From the NCBI GenBank assembly GCA_040219355.1, contig JAVJSN010000010.1:248001-312000 (forward strand): DNA of 64,000 bases, in the 5' to 3' direction. A program made the position numbers and the translations under genes. Below the pieces are notes generated by a model. It was not told the DNA's origin, ran no database searches, and saw nothing but the letters and a program-made list of their open reading frames with translations. Below, piece by piece: positions 24,616-33,988 of the stretch (its first letter is position 1; the number at the start of each line of letters is the position of its first letter). This DNA is from MH13 sp040219355 (GTDB taxonomy: Bacteria > Pseudomonadota > Alphaproteobacteria > Rhizobiales > MH13).

Positions 24616-26181
24616 CTAAAGGCTTTCCAAAAAGGCGATCAAAGCATGGCGATCGTCCGTGGCAAGCTCAACCACCGCATCGCGAGCCTCCTCGGCCTCA
24701 CCGCCATGCCAAAGAATGGCCTCAAGCAGCGATCGCGCGCGGCCATCGTGCAAAAATTGCGTGTGTCCGTTGACCGCTTCGGTCAATCCAATGCCCCAGA
24801 GAGGTGGTGTCTTCCACTCCACGCCAGAGGCATCGCCCACCGGGCGGTTGTCGGCAAGGCCCTCGCCCATATCGTGCAACAGAAAGTCAGAATACGGCCA
24901 GATCAGCTGGAATTGATGGGCATCAGTCGCTGCATCGCGCCGGGTGACATAATTGGGCTGATGACAGGAGGCGCAGCCCAGATCGTGGAACAGTGATTTG
25001 CCGAGAAGAACCTGCGGGTCATCCACGTTGCGGCGCATCGGCACCGCAAGGTTGGAGGCATAAAACGTCACCAGATCGAGCACCGGGTTCGGCGCTTCTG
25101 TGTCGCCCAACCGGTCCTGCACACCACTGGGCATCGCCAGACAGTCAGGCTGGTTTGCCGTACAATCACCGTGCGGTGCTGGAGCGTCAGGCGTTGAAAT
25201 ACCAATGTCACCGGAAAACGCACCTGCCGATTGTTGGCGCACGGTTGGGTTGGAGCCCTTCCAACCGAACAGGCCCAGTGCCAACTCCCCCGATTGCTCG
25301 TCAATCACCCAACTTGGGCGACCAGAAATGCCGTCGTCATCGGCATCCGCCGGATCGGCGAGGGCAAGAATATCGCCGGGATGAATCGCCTCGATCAGCC
25401 CAAGGCCGATCATCGGCGGCGCAACACGCGGTGAGAGCATCACCTCAGGATCCATGGCGCCAAACCCGAGATCAGCCACCGAGTAGGTGGGACGGCGCAG
25501 GCTCACCACCTCGCCATCAGCCAGAACCACCTCTTCTTCTTCATAGCTGATCACCATGCGGCCTTCAGCTTGCAGGCCAGGCACGGCAAGATCCTGAAAC
25601 TGTCCGCCGTAGGTTGGCTCGGGAATGCGCAGCAAGGCGCGGCTTTCCAGCGCGGCGAACTCCTCGGGCGTGCGCGCGGGCACAGAAAGCCGCAAAAACA
25701 TCGAGATCGCACTGTCATTTTCATCCACCGGCGGATGGCCGCGACCATCTTTCAAATGGCAGCTTTGACAGGAACGCGCGTTGAACAGCGGCCCCAAACC
25801 ATCGGACGCTTGGGTGGAGGACGGTGACGACACCCACAGCTTGGTGAACAGCGAGTCGCCAATGTTGAAATCGGCCTCCTGCTCAAACGATAGGTTCTGC
25901 GAAAACCGCGAGAAGGCGTTGCCATCGGGCGTGCCGGTAAAACTGGCCGCCCCACCCGACATGGCCTCGAAGGGTTGCGCCGCCTCAAAGCTTTCAAGCG
26001 GCATAAGAACCGAGGCCACGCGGGCGCGATCCGCCAGGCTTAAGTCCGTGCGGTGCGGCAACCGATCATCGCCGCTCGCCCAAAGGCCACCGGCATCCAC
26101 CAGCAGCAAACCAAGTGCGACGAGGCAGGTGGTTGCACCACCCGCCCCGATCCATTTTGCGTTCATAGAAAGTGGCATCAA
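24616..26181 (-). CDS. Di-haem cytochrome c oxidoreductase (DHOR/thiol oxidoreductase-like)
   Basis: A 521-residue periplasmic cytochrome. A hydrophobic N-terminal segment (TTCLVALGLLLVDAGGLWA) is the likely signal anchor. Two c-type haem sites are visible: CQSCH near residue 137 and CASCH near residue 401. Other family marks are LFNARSCQSCHLKDGRG, GLGLIEAIHPGDILALADPA and NGHTQFLHDGRARSLLEAIL, which resembles the MauG-related C-terminal part. It is placed between two imelysin genes, a conserved layout in iron-regulated loci. A redox role in periplasmic iron handling is inferred. Confidence 0.88.
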   Translation of the reverse strand: MMPLSMNAKWIGAGGATTCLVALGLLLVDAGGLWASGDDRLPHRTDLSLADRARVASVLMPLESFEAAQPFEAMSGGAASFTGTPDGNAFSRFSQNLSFEQEADFNIGDSLFTKLWVSSPSSTQASDGLGPLFNARSCQSCHLKDGRGHPPVDENDSAISMFLRLSVPARTPEEFAALESRALLRIPEPTYGGQFQDLAVPGLQAEGRMVISYEEEEVVLADGEVVSLRRPTYSVADLGFGAMDPEVMLSPRVAPPMIGLGLIEAIHPGDILALADPADADDDGISGRPSWVIDEQSGELALGLFGWKGSNPTVRQQSAGAFSGDIGISTPDAPAPHGDCTANQPDCLAMPSGVQDRLGDTEAPNPVLDLVTFYASNLAVPMRRNVDDPQVLLGKSLFHDLGCASCHQPNYVTRRDAATDAHQFQLIWPYSDFLLHDMGEGLADNRPVGDASGVEWKTPPLWGIGLTEAVNGHTQFLHDGRARSLLEAILWHGGEAEEARDAVVELATDDRHALIAFLESL

Positions 26182-26186
26182 CGATC

Positions 26187-27506
26187 CTACTGGAAAACGG
26201 CCGTTGGATTGTCGAGGCTGTCAGAGCCTTCAAACTCGATGGCATCCAGATCAAGCAGCGCCACAACGCGCTCCACCGATCGGGTCTGATCAATCAGCCC
26301 GTCAATGGCGGCCTGCACGGTTGCGTTGCCCGCCTCGTTGCCTTCACCAATCATCTGATCATAGGCTTCGATGCTTTCAGCGCGCGCCCGCATGATCGCC
26401 ATCGCGGTGACGGTGGCGTCGAGCTTGCCACGCACTTCGGCATCCAGCGCTGGATCAGCAGCGGCCACCAAATCAGAGACCGACGGACCGGAAATCACCG
26501 AACCATCGATCCGGCGATAGGTGCCGGTGTAGGCGTTGCGAATGCCGATCTGATCGAAATAGTGCGAGTTGTGTGTGTTGTCGGCAAAGCAATCGTGCTC
26601 CTCCTCAGGATCATTGAGCAGCAAGCCAAGCTTCATCCGTTCACCAGCCATTTCGCCGTAAGACAGCGACCCAATGCCGGTGAGGATCGCGGTGATACCG
26701 GCATCTTCATCCGCCAACAGCGTGGTGCGGGCGGCACCTTCTTCGGTCCAATTACCAACCATCTCTTCAAGATCGGAGAGCAGAAGATCGGACGCTGCCA
26801 CAAGAAACTCAATGCGGCGCTCACAGTTGCCACCGGTGCAATTGGCCACATCAAAGTCGGTGTAAGGGCGGTTGCCAGCTCCAGGGCCCGTGCCGTTCAA
26901 ATCCTGACCCCAGAGCATGAACTCGATGGCATGGTAGCCAGTCGCCACATTGGCCTCCACTTCACCGGCTTCGTGCAAAGTGTTCTGTAAAAAGTCCGGC
27001 GTAATGGAGGCGGCAACGACTTCCGCGCCGTTGATCATCAGGCTTTCGTTGGCGATGACATTGGCGGTGAAGAGATCGTTTTCGTCGCTCTCCACGCCGT
27101 AAAAGCCAGCATCGACGTAATCGATCAGGCCTTCATCCAGCGGCCAAGCGTTCACGCGTCCTTCCCATTCATCCACGATGGCGTTGCCGAAACGATAAAC
27201 TTCGGTTTGCTGGTAGGGCACGCGCGCTGCGACCCAGGCAGCTTTGGCGGCATTGAGCGTTGCATCGCTTGGATTGGCCACAAGCGCATCAATCGCAGCA
27301 TCCAGCGCCAGCGCGGAAATGTGCGAGTCAGTGTACGCGGCCAGCGCGATATCAGCATAGGTATCGAGCACCGCTGACGGGGTGATGTCCATGGCCTGCG
27401 CTGGCGTGAGAGCGGGCGCGGCCAAAACGGACAGCGCACTGGCCGCCAACAACAGGCGACGGGTGGATGGTTTCAGTGACGTGTTCGACGACTTTATGCG
27501 TACCAT
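26187..27506 (-). CDS. Imelysin family periplasmic iron-uptake-associated protein
   Basis: A 439-residue imelysin (peptidase M75 superfamily). The leader TRRLLLAASALSVLAAPALT is followed by two helical repeats. The family GxHxxE motif is present as TGYHAIEFMLWGQDLNGTGP near residue 190. RVPYQQTEVYRFGNAIVDEW and SSYGEMAGERM-like SLSYGEMAGERM are other conserved blocks. I chose the ATG at 27506 (MVRIKSSNTS) over one nine codons earlier. It is the first gene of the four-gene operon, and an Irr-like box lies 90 bp upstream, which supports iron control. Confidence 0.9.
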   Translation of the reverse strand: MVRIKSSNTSLKPSTRRLLLAASALSVLAAPALTPAQAMDITPSAVLDTYADIALAAYTDSHISALALDAAIDALVANPSDATLNAAKAAWVAARVPYQQTEVYRFGNAIVDEWEGRVNAWPLDEGLIDYVDAGFYGVESDENDLFTANVIANESLMINGAEVVAASITPDFLQNTLHEAGEVEANVATGYHAIEFMLWGQDLNGTGPGAGNRPYTDFDVANCTGGNCERRIEFLVAASDLLLSDLEEMVGNWTEEGAARTTLLADEDAGITAILTGIGSLSYGEMAGERMKLGLLLNDPEEEHDCFADNTHNSHYFDQIGIRNAYTGTYRRIDGSVISGPSVSDLVAAADPALDAEVRGKLDATVTAMAIMRARAESIEAYDQMIGEGNEAGNATVQAAIDGLIDQTRSVERVVALLDLDAIEFEGSDSLDNPTAVFQ

Positions 27507-27596
27507 GGGTGCTTCCCTTGCGTTGCGGGGCACACCTTGCGGTTCAGCAACCCCAACCAGATTTCGTGCAAAGGATCAGGCAATTTTCGAGCTGGA

Positions 27597-27632
27597 ATTA
27601 GAACAACTCTAAAGTTGCAATCCATTTGCAAC
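27597..27632 (-). promoter_or_regulatory. Irr-type iron-control box plus TTGCAA dyad before the imelysin operon
   Basis: ATTAGAA-CAA-CTCTAAA at 27597-27613 differs at two positions from TTTAGAA-NNN-TTCTAAA, the rhizobial iron control element recognised by Irr. Directly beside it, GTTGCAA-TCCAT-TTGCAAC (27614-27632) is a perfect 7-bp dyad, with a further GTTGCAG at 27637. The sites lie 91-126 bp before the imelysin start. In the 399-bp gap 27507-27905 I see nothing else definite. The regulator identity is inferred from motif likeness. Confidence 0.55.
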
Positions 27633-27905
27633 TTATGTTGCAGGGAGTGAGCTTTAGCGCAATTGCGCATAAGTGCGTAGAGGCGCAAGACTGTAAAGAC
27701 AGTGCGTCCGGGACTTAGGTGGGGGCAGCCGCAAAACGTGCCCAAGCCTATTCAAGGCGATGGATGTCAAGACCAACTGCACGCGCCAAGGGGCGCTGAA
27801 GACAAGCTGGTTGAGGGGCATACATTAGCCATAATGCTAGCTTAACGAACGGCGGTCTTGGAGCAGCGAGAAACCAGCAAGGGCCATGACAGGCAAGGGA
27901 CTATC

Positions 27906-28463
27906 ATGACCGCAGCACGCACGCTCTTTTCGTTGGCCTTTCTGTTGATGGCGTTGGGCACGCCGAGCTTTGCCCAAAATGGATCGTCACAGGCAGATGC
28001 GTCCTGCGATGCGCAGACCGATGCCGATTGGCCCGAGGGCATAACGGCGCGTGGTACGGTCACTGGCCCGTGCCGGACGGCTGACATAATGCTCACTCTC
28101 ACCAGCCCGACAGGCGCCATTATCTGGAAAGAGACCTACAGCTCTACCTACCTATTTGAATTTAACTCGGCAACCAATGCGGTAGAAATGCAAGCAACGC
28201 TCGACCGATGGCTCGACGACTATGCCCGCACGCGCACCACCGGCACGTTGCCCGACTGGCCGCTCGATGCCGATTCGCCCTACGGCAGCGAATACCCCTT
28301 CTTCGTCGATGTTGGCGTCACCCGCGAAACCTATATTGCCAGACGCCAGGCAGATCGGCCTATGGTCTGCTACCCTGCGGGCATGGAAAGCGCCCGCTGC
28401 CTGATCATCGCGCCAGAGGGTGCGAGCGTTGACACGGTTGGCGTGCAGTCCTTTCCCGGCTGA
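27906..28463 (+). CDS. Hypothetical secreted protein
   Basis: A 185-residue protein with a clear signal peptide (ARTLFSLAFLLMALGTPSFA, cleavage near AQN). The mature part holds six or so cysteines, including DASCDAQTD, GPCRTAD, MVCYPAG and SARCLI, suggesting disulfides. I do not recognise the family. The ATG at 27906 is preferred because upstream in-frame residues are polar and precede the signal peptide. It converges with the cupin gene, with 3 bp between the stop codons. Confidence 0.65.
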   Translation: MTAARTLFSLAFLLMALGTPSFAQNGSSQADASCDAQTDADWPEGITARGTVTGPCRTADIMLTLTSPTGAIIWKETYSSTYLFEFNSATNAVEMQATLDRWLDDYARTRTTGTLPDWPLDADSPYGSEYPFFVDVGVTRETYIARRQADRPMVCYPAGMESARCLIIAPEGASVDTVGVQSFPG

Positions 28464-28466
28464 GAA

Positions 28467-28946
28467 TCAGCCATAGGGCGTGCCGTCCTTGTGGGTAAAG
28501 GCCCAAGCGCCATCGACCAGCACGGCTTTCAGGTCATCGTTCGGATAACTGCCCTCGTCGCCCGGCGTGCGATCACCAATTTCCAGATAGACCACCGGTT
28601 TGTTGGTGTGGTTCACCAACTGATGGGCCCTTCCCCCGGCGGGAAACCCGGCGCACATGCCGGGCGCAAGAACCTTTTCGCCATCATCGGTGCAAAGGGT
28701 CGGCGTCCCTTCAAGAATGAAGATCATCTCGTCTTGCTTGCTGTGCCGATGCAGCAGCGCCGATTCCGCGCCAGGCGCAAGTTTGGTGAGATTCACACCG
28801 AAGTTTGATAGGCCAAACACATCGCCAAGCTGACGCTTGGTGCGGCCAGACATACGCGAAAAGAATGGCTCAGGATAATTGGACGGCTTGGTGCGCGGCA
28901 ACACGTCACGGGCGACAACGGCAAGGGGCGGTGTGATGTTGGTCAT
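28467..28946 (-). CDS. Cupin domain protein
   Basis: A 159-residue single-domain cupin. The two cupin motifs are visible: GAESALLHRHSKQDEMIFIL (metal-ligand His-His-Glu) and CAGFPAGGRAHQLVNHTNKP. The likely start is the ATG at 28946 (MTNITPPLAVVAR); a longer frame adds 17 residues overlapping the LysR stop. It follows the LysR gene on the same strand. The substrate is unknown; related proteins are often small-molecule sensors or isomerases. Confidence 0.8.
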   Translation of the reverse strand: MTNITPPLAVVARDVLPRTKPSNYPEPFFSRMSGRTKRQLGDVFGLSNFGVNLTKLAPGAESALLHRHSKQDEMIFILEGTPTLCTDDGEKVLAPGMCAGFPAGGRAHQLVNHTNKPVVYLEIGDRTPGDEGSYPNDDLKAVLVDGAWAFTHKDGTPYG

Positions 28947-28993
28947 ACTATTCTCCGATATGTCAGTATTGCTGACATAATAGCAACAAATGC

Positions 28994-29896
28994 TCACTCT
29001 GACCCTTCGCCAAAGGACGGAGCATCGTCGCGCGCTGTCAAAAGCGTGCGCACCAGCGGGTTGGGGAAGGTGCGCTCCATGGTGACGGCGTAGAAGGTTT
29101 CAGCCAGATCGGGCAGCGGCGCAGCTTCCACCAGTAGGCCTGACGCCAGTTCATCCTGCACGACAATGGGTGGCAACACCGCAAGACCCACCCCTTCGCG
29201 GGCAAGCAACCGCATCATCGCCATATCATCCACTTCGGCAGCAATCTGCGGGCGCAGATCAAGCCGTTCCATCCAGGCATCGAAGCCGGTACGCACACTG
29301 CTCTCCGGCGTCGGCAAGACGACCGGATGGTTGGCAAGCAGGGCTTCGATGGTCTCCCCAGAAATCCGGTCGGGCGTGCCCACCAGGCTGACAACCTGCT
29401 CGTCCAACCGATGGGCGACAAAACTTGAAAGCGCATCGCGTGGCGGCGGTTGGTTCATCAGCACCACGTCAAGATTCAGCGTTTCAAGACCGCGCAAGAG
29501 ATCTTCGGCACTGCCGGATCGCAAGATGAGATCGACATCGGCACGGCCCAGAAGCGGTTTGAGAAAACTCAGCTGAAAATTGCGCGATAGAGTCGCCAGC
29601 GATCCCACCCGCACAGCGCGCCGGGCCTGCCCCTCCTGGCGCAGCGTGGAGAGGAGTTCATCGCCGGTGGCAAAGATCGCATCGGCGTGATCGAGCGCGA
29701 TGCGTCCGGCCTCGGTCAGGTGCAGCGCCCGGCCCCGCCGCTCGAACAGCTGATGACCGAGTTGTTCTTCCAACCGCTTGATCTGCACCGACAAGGCTGA
29801 CTGCGAGAGATTCAGCTGCCCAGCGGTGCGCGTCAGGTTGCCGGTATGGGCAACGGCGCGGAAATAGCGCAGATGATTGTAATTGAGAGGAGCCAT
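28994..29896 (-). CDS. LysR family regulator divergent from dabBA
   Basis: A 300-residue LysR-type regulator. The N-terminal winged helix is clear (NYNHLRYFRAVAHTGNLTRT, LNLSQSALSVQIKRLEEQLG, HQLFERRGRALHLTEAGRIA), followed by a substrate-binding domain (RVGSLATLSRNFQLSF onward). It is divergent from dabB with 108 bp between starts, so it is the obvious candidate regulator of the carbon-accumulation genes. The gap contains T/A-rich half-sites near 29905-29935 (TTTTAAGTGAACG, CGCTAAACAATG) that could be LysR targets, but no definite operator. Confidence 0.88.
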   Translation of the reverse strand: MAPLNYNHLRYFRAVAHTGNLTRTAGQLNLSQSALSVQIKRLEEQLGHQLFERRGRALHLTEAGRIALDHADAIFATGDELLSTLRQEGQARRAVRVGSLATLSRNFQLSFLKPLLGRADVDLILRSGSAEDLLRGLETLNLDVVLMNQPPPRDALSSFVAHRLDEQVVSLVGTPDRISGETIEALLANHPVVLPTPESSVRTGFDAWMERLDLRPQIAAEVDDMAMMRLLAREGVGLAVLPPIVVQDELASGLLVEAAPLPDLAETFYAVTMERTFPNPLVRTLLTARDDAPSFGEGSE

Positions 29897-30004
29897 TCGT
29901 TCGTTTTAAGTGAACGTTATGCGCTAAACAATGTATTTTTCATGGGGGTATCGACGCGTTAATCCCCACCGACTTCGCATCGAACACCGGCTGGAGACCT
30001 TCCC

Positions 30005-31573
30005 GTGTACGCACTTCTTGCCTTTCTCGCGCCCCTGGCGCTGATCGCCGCTGCCGTCTTTGCCTTTCGTGGCCCGGCCTTTCGCCCCGCCGCGACGGTG
30101 AAACTGGCCGAGATCGCAGCGCTTGCCGCGTTTGCCGTCTCTGCTCTTGTTGGTATCCTGTTGCTGGTCAGCGGTGCAGCCACCTCGCCGACGCTGGGCA
30201 TTTCCAGTTTTGGACTGGCCACGCGTGTCGATGTGCTCTCCATCATCATGATGCTTCTGGTGTCGTTCGTCGGATGGGTCGTGTTGCGCTTTTCTGGCAC
30301 CTATCTGGACGGCGAGGCCGAGCAGGGCCCTTTCACCGGCTGGATGCTGCTGACGCTCGCCTCGGTGCTGCTGCTGGTGCAGTCAGGCACGCTGGTGCAA
30401 CTGGTGATCGCCTGGATCGCAACCAGCCTTTTCTTGCACAAACTTCTTCTCTTCTACCCAGAGCGGGTCGAGGCGCAGCGGGCGGCCAAGAAAAAATGGA
30501 TCGTTTCGCGCGCTGGCGACGTTGCACTGCTCGCTGCCGCGCTGATCTTGATGGTGAGCTACGGCACAGGCGACATCGCGTCCATCCTCGCCCAAGCCTC
30601 TGATGGTCAAGCAACCGCAAGCACCATCTGGGTCGCTGGCCTGCTGGCGCTGGCAGCGCTGCTCAAATCCGCCCAGTTTCCGACCCATGGCTGGCTGACC
30701 GAGGTGATGGAAACCCCAACCCCGGTGTCCGCCTTGCTGCACGCCGGCGTCATCAATGCCGGCGGGTTCCTTTTGATCCGCTTTGCCGACGTCATGCTGC
30801 TCGCACCGGGCGTGCTCGCCGTGCTGGTGATGATCGGCGGCTTCACCGCCCTGTTCGGCGGGCTTGTCATGCTCACCCAGTCGGCGGTGAAAACCTCGCT
30901 TGCCTGGTCAACCGTTGCACAAATGGGTTTCATGATCCTGCAATGCGGGCTGGCGCTCTTCCCGCTGGCGCTGCTGCACATCGTGGCGCACTCGCTCTAC
31001 AAGGCGCACGCCTTTCTTGCCTCCGGCGGCACAGTCGATCTGGTGGCTGCTATCCGCCGCCCTGGCCCGGTCGCAGTGCCGAGCCCCGGCGCAGTCGGCA
31101 AGGCGTTCCTGATTGCCCTGGCCATCTATGCCGTGGTTGCCATCTTGTTTGCCTTGATCTTTGGCTTTGACAGCAAATCGCCGCAGGCGCTGGCACTTGG
31201 CGCGATCCTTATCTTCGGCGTCGCCTATCTTCTGGCGCAAGGGTTGGCCGACAAGGCACCCTGGTTGCTCACCTTGCGCACCTCGCAATATGCGCTGGCC
31301 ACCGCGCTTGCCTATTTCGCCCTGCAAACCGGCGCCGACTGGATCATGGCCGGCACGCTGCCCGCCACCCCGTCCCCGGGTCCGCTGGAATGGGCGCTCA
31401 TCGTGCTCGCCGTGATCAGCTTCGGCGTGGTGGCGGTGGCGCAGGCTCTGTTCCCGCTCTGGGCCTACCACCCAGCAGCGGCGGGCCTGCGTGTGCACCT
31501 CGCCAATGGGCTTTATGCCAACGCCGTCTTTGATCGCCTGATCAAAGGCCATTCGATCAAAACCTCGTCCTAA
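30005..31573 (+). CDS. dabB: DabB: proton-conducting NuoL-like membrane subunit
   Basis: A 522-residue membrane protein with about 13-14 helices of the NuoL/Mrp antiporter family. It has the conserved Lys/His-containing segments AALLKSAQFPTHGWLTEVME and TPTPVSALLHAGVINAGGFL, and the HIVAHSLYKAHAFLASGG block. In DAB systems this subunit couples ion flow to the DabA partner to drive bicarbonate capture. The GTG at 30005 starts VYALLAFLAPLALI. Its stop is 18 nt before dabA, and no other complex I gene is nearby, which separates it from a true nuoL. Confidence 0.88.
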   Translation: MYALLAFLAPLALIAAAVFAFRGPAFRPAATVKLAEIAALAAFAVSALVGILLLVSGAATSPTLGISSFGLATRVDVLSIIMMLLVSFVGWVVLRFSGTYLDGEAEQGPFTGWMLLTLASVLLLVQSGTLVQLVIAWIATSLFLHKLLLFYPERVEAQRAAKKKWIVSRAGDVALLAAALILMVSYGTGDIASILAQASDGQATASTIWVAGLLALAALLKSAQFPTHGWLTEVMETPTPVSALLHAGVINAGGFLLIRFADVMLLAPGVLAVLVMIGGFTALFGGLVMLTQSAVKTSLAWSTVAQMGFMILQCGLALFPLALLHIVAHSLYKAHAFLASGGTVDLVAAIRRPGPVAVPSPGAVGKAFLIALAIYAVVAILFALIFGFDSKSPQALALGAILIFGVAYLLAQGLADKAPWLLTLRTSQYALATALAYFALQTGADWIMAGTLPATPSPGPLEWALIVLAVISFGVVAVAQALFPLWAYHPAAAGLRVHLANGLYANAVFDRLIKGHSIKTSS

Positions 31574-31591
31574 GGTTCGGGAGCGCATTCC

Positions 31592-33988
31592 ATGACCAAA
31601 ACACATCTTAAAGCTGCCGATCACGCCGTACGGGCGATCCCGCCGGTCTGGCCTTTGGCCTCCTCCGTCGCGGTGAACCCTTATCTCGGCCAATCCCACA
31701 TGTCGCTGGCTGAAACCGGCGCGCTGCTTGCCCGGGTGTCCGGCGTCGTCATGACCATGCCGCGCGAATGGTACGCCGAAAAAATCGCCAAAGGCGAGAT
31801 CACCGACGCTGATATCACCGCCGCCATCGCCAGCGCACCCGAGGCGCTGCGCCCTGCCGATGCGCAGGCCGTGCACGCTTCGCTCGCCGAACCGCAACAC
31901 GTCACCCAAGCGCAGGCGCACCGCCTGCCGACCGTGGCAAGCCTTGCCGCCAAGGTCACCGGCGTGGATTGGCCGAGTATCATTTCCTATCGTTTCGGCG
32001 TCTGGGCGGCTGGCTACTTCGATGAGGGCCAGGCGCTTTGGGCTGCACCCAAGGGCCGCAACGCCTATGCCGCCTGGCGCGAGGTGGCCACGCACGATCT
32101 GACACCAGAGATCGCCGGCCTGAAAGGCTTCGCTCAGCATGTGGTGGACGCGCCCGACAATGCGCCGGATGCCATCAAGCGGGCGGTCAAAACCCTTGAT
32201 CTGCCCGAAGCGGCATGGCCGACCTTCTTCCATGGCCAGCTGACCTCGTTGGGTGGGTGGAGCCAAGTCGCCCGTTACAAGCTGTGGCAGGCAGAGCTCG
32301 CGGGCGAAACCGATACGACCGGCATCGAGTTCCTCGCCATCCGCCTGGTGTGGGCCGAAGCGCTCTATCTGCACGCCAAAGAGGCAATTGACGAAAGCTG
32401 GCGCGAAGCAGCCGCCAAATATGCCGAACCGGTCGAACCGACCGCCGATCTGGTGCTTGATCAGGTGCTGCAGGAAGCCGCCGAACGGGCCGCCCAGCGT
32501 GACCTGGCCGACATGTTCGCCAAGCCGGCGCCGCAGGCGTCCGAGAAGCGCAAAACCTTGCAAGCCGCCTTTTGCATCGATGTTCGCTCAGAAGTCTTCC
32601 GGCGGGCGCTGGAAGGTGTTGATCCCGCCATCGAAACACTCGGCTTTGCCGGCTTTTTCGGCATCACCGCCTCGCACAAGGGTTTCGCTTCGGACGTCGC
32701 CGAGCACCGGCTGCCGGTACTTCTAAACGCCGGTCTACATTCCGTGTCGGGTGATACAGATGACGAGAAAAAGGATCAGGCAACGCGCTTCTCCAAGCGG
32801 GCAAGCCGCGCCTGGGGCCGGTTTAAGCTCGCTGCCGTCTCCTCCTTCGCGTTCGTCGAAGCCACCGGCCCGGTCTATGTCGGCAAGCTTGTGCGCGATG
32901 CGCTGGGCATGACGAAAAACGAGGCACCCAACGAACCGGCACCCCGGCTCGACCCATCGCTCTCGCTGGAAGATCAGATCGAGGCAGCAAACACCGTGCT
33001 GCGCGCCATGTCGCTCACCGACAACTTCGCCAAGATCGTTGTTCTCGCTGGCCACGGCGCCAACGTCACCAACAACCCGCACAAGAGCGCGCTACACTGC
33101 GGGGCCTGCGGCGGCTACTCCGGAGAAGTGAACGCACGGTTGCTGGCGGCAGTTCTCAACAGCGCCGATGTCCGCAAGGGCCTGGTCGAGAAAGGCATCA
33201 CGGTTCCCGACGACACGCTGTTCCTCGCAGGTCTGCACGACACAACCACCGACGCAATCACGCTCTATGAAGACGATCAGCCGGTGACCAGTCACAAAGC
33301 CGAGCTCAAAACCATCAAGACCTGGTTCCAGGCTGCCGGTAAGGTGACGCGGGCCGAACGGGCGCTGCGCTTGCCGCGGGCCGATGGGGAGTCTCATATC
33401 CAGCCTCGTAGCCAAGATTGGGCGGAAACCCGGCCCGAATGGGCGCTCGCTGGCTGCAAGGCCTTCATCGCCGCGCCTCGGTCGCGCACCGCTGGCAAGT
33501 CGCTAGAAGGGCGCGCTTTCCTGCACACCTATGATTGGAAAAAAGACGCTGAAAATGGCTTCGGCGTCTTGGAACTGATCATGACCGCCCCCGTGGTCGT
33601 CGCCAGCTGGATCAGCCTGCAATATTACGGCTCGTCGGTGGCGCCGGAGGCCTTTGGAGGCGGCAACAAGCTCATCCACAATGTGGTTGGCGGCATCGGT
33701 GTGGTGGAAGGCAATGGCGGCAGCCTTTGCCCCGGACTGCCGTGGCAGTCCGTGCACGATGGTGAGACGCTGGTCCACGAACCGCTGCGTCTGTCGGTCT
33801 GCATCGAAGCACCGACCGAGGCGATGAGCGAGATCCTGTCACGGCACGACGGCGTGCGCGACCTGTTCGACAACAAATGGCTGCACCTCTTCGCGCTCGA
33901 CGCCGAAGGCAAGATGGCCATGCGCTATGTCGGCGACTTGAAATGGGAGGCCGTGTCCGCCCCGGCGGACGTGGAACAAGCCGCCTAG
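31592..33988 (+). CDS. dabA: DabA: DUF2309 inorganic-carbon accumulation subunit
   Basis: A 798-residue soluble or peripheral DUF2309 protein with a beta-carbonic-anhydrase-like zinc site. The predicted ligands are C328 and D330 in FCIDVRSEVFRRALE, H488 in LAGHGANVTNNPHKS and C503 in LHCGACGGYSG. The spacings Cys-x-Asp and His-x14-Cys equal those reported for Halothiobacillus DabA. With DabB it should hydrate CO2 to bicarbonate vectorially. The final codons overlap the converging Gfo/Idh/MocA stop by 4 nt. No RuBisCO gene is in the window, so the purpose may be anaplerosis. Confidence 0.9.
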   Translation: MTKTHLKAADHAVRAIPPVWPLASSVAVNPYLGQSHMSLAETGALLARVSGVVMTMPREWYAEKIAKGEITDADITAAIASAPEALRPADAQAVHASLAEPQHVTQAQAHRLPTVASLAAKVTGVDWPSIISYRFGVWAAGYFDEGQALWAAPKGRNAYAAWREVATHDLTPEIAGLKGFAQHVVDAPDNAPDAIKRAVKTLDLPEAAWPTFFHGQLTSLGGWSQVARYKLWQAELAGETDTTGIEFLAIRLVWAEALYLHAKEAIDESWREAAAKYAEPVEPTADLVLDQVLQEAAERAAQRDLADMFAKPAPQASEKRKTLQAAFCIDVRSEVFRRALEGVDPAIETLGFAGFFGITASHKGFASDVAEHRLPVLLNAGLHSVSGDTDDEKKDQATRFSKRASRAWGRFKLAAVSSFAFVEATGPVYVGKLVRDALGMTKNEAPNEPAPRLDPSLSLEDQIEAANTVLRAMSLTDNFAKIVVLAGHGANVTNNPHKSALHCGACGGYSGEVNARLLAAVLNSADVRKGLVEKGITVPDDTLFLAGLHDTTTDAITLYEDDQPVTSHKAELKTIKTWFQAAGKVTRAERALRLPRADGESHIQPRSQDWAETRPEWALAGCKAFIAAPRSRTAGKSLEGRAFLHTYDWKKDAENGFGVLELIMTAPVVVASWISLQYYGSSVAPEAFGGGNKLIHNVVGGIGVVEGNGGSLCPGLPWQSVHDGETLVHEPLRLSVCIEAPTEAMSEILSRHDGVRDLFDNKWLHLFALDAEGKMAMRYVGDLKWEAVSAPADVEQAA

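Noticed and set aside
30005..31573. Reading dabB as nuoL of respiratory complex I
   Set aside because: No other nuo or mrp gene is adjacent, and the next gene is a complete DUF2309 DabA.
30908..32563. Long open frame of 551 codons antisense to dabB and dabA
   Set aside because: It runs over the ends of two well-supported genes on the other strand, and its Gly/Arg/His-rich composition is that of a GC-rich shadow frame. It has no family features.
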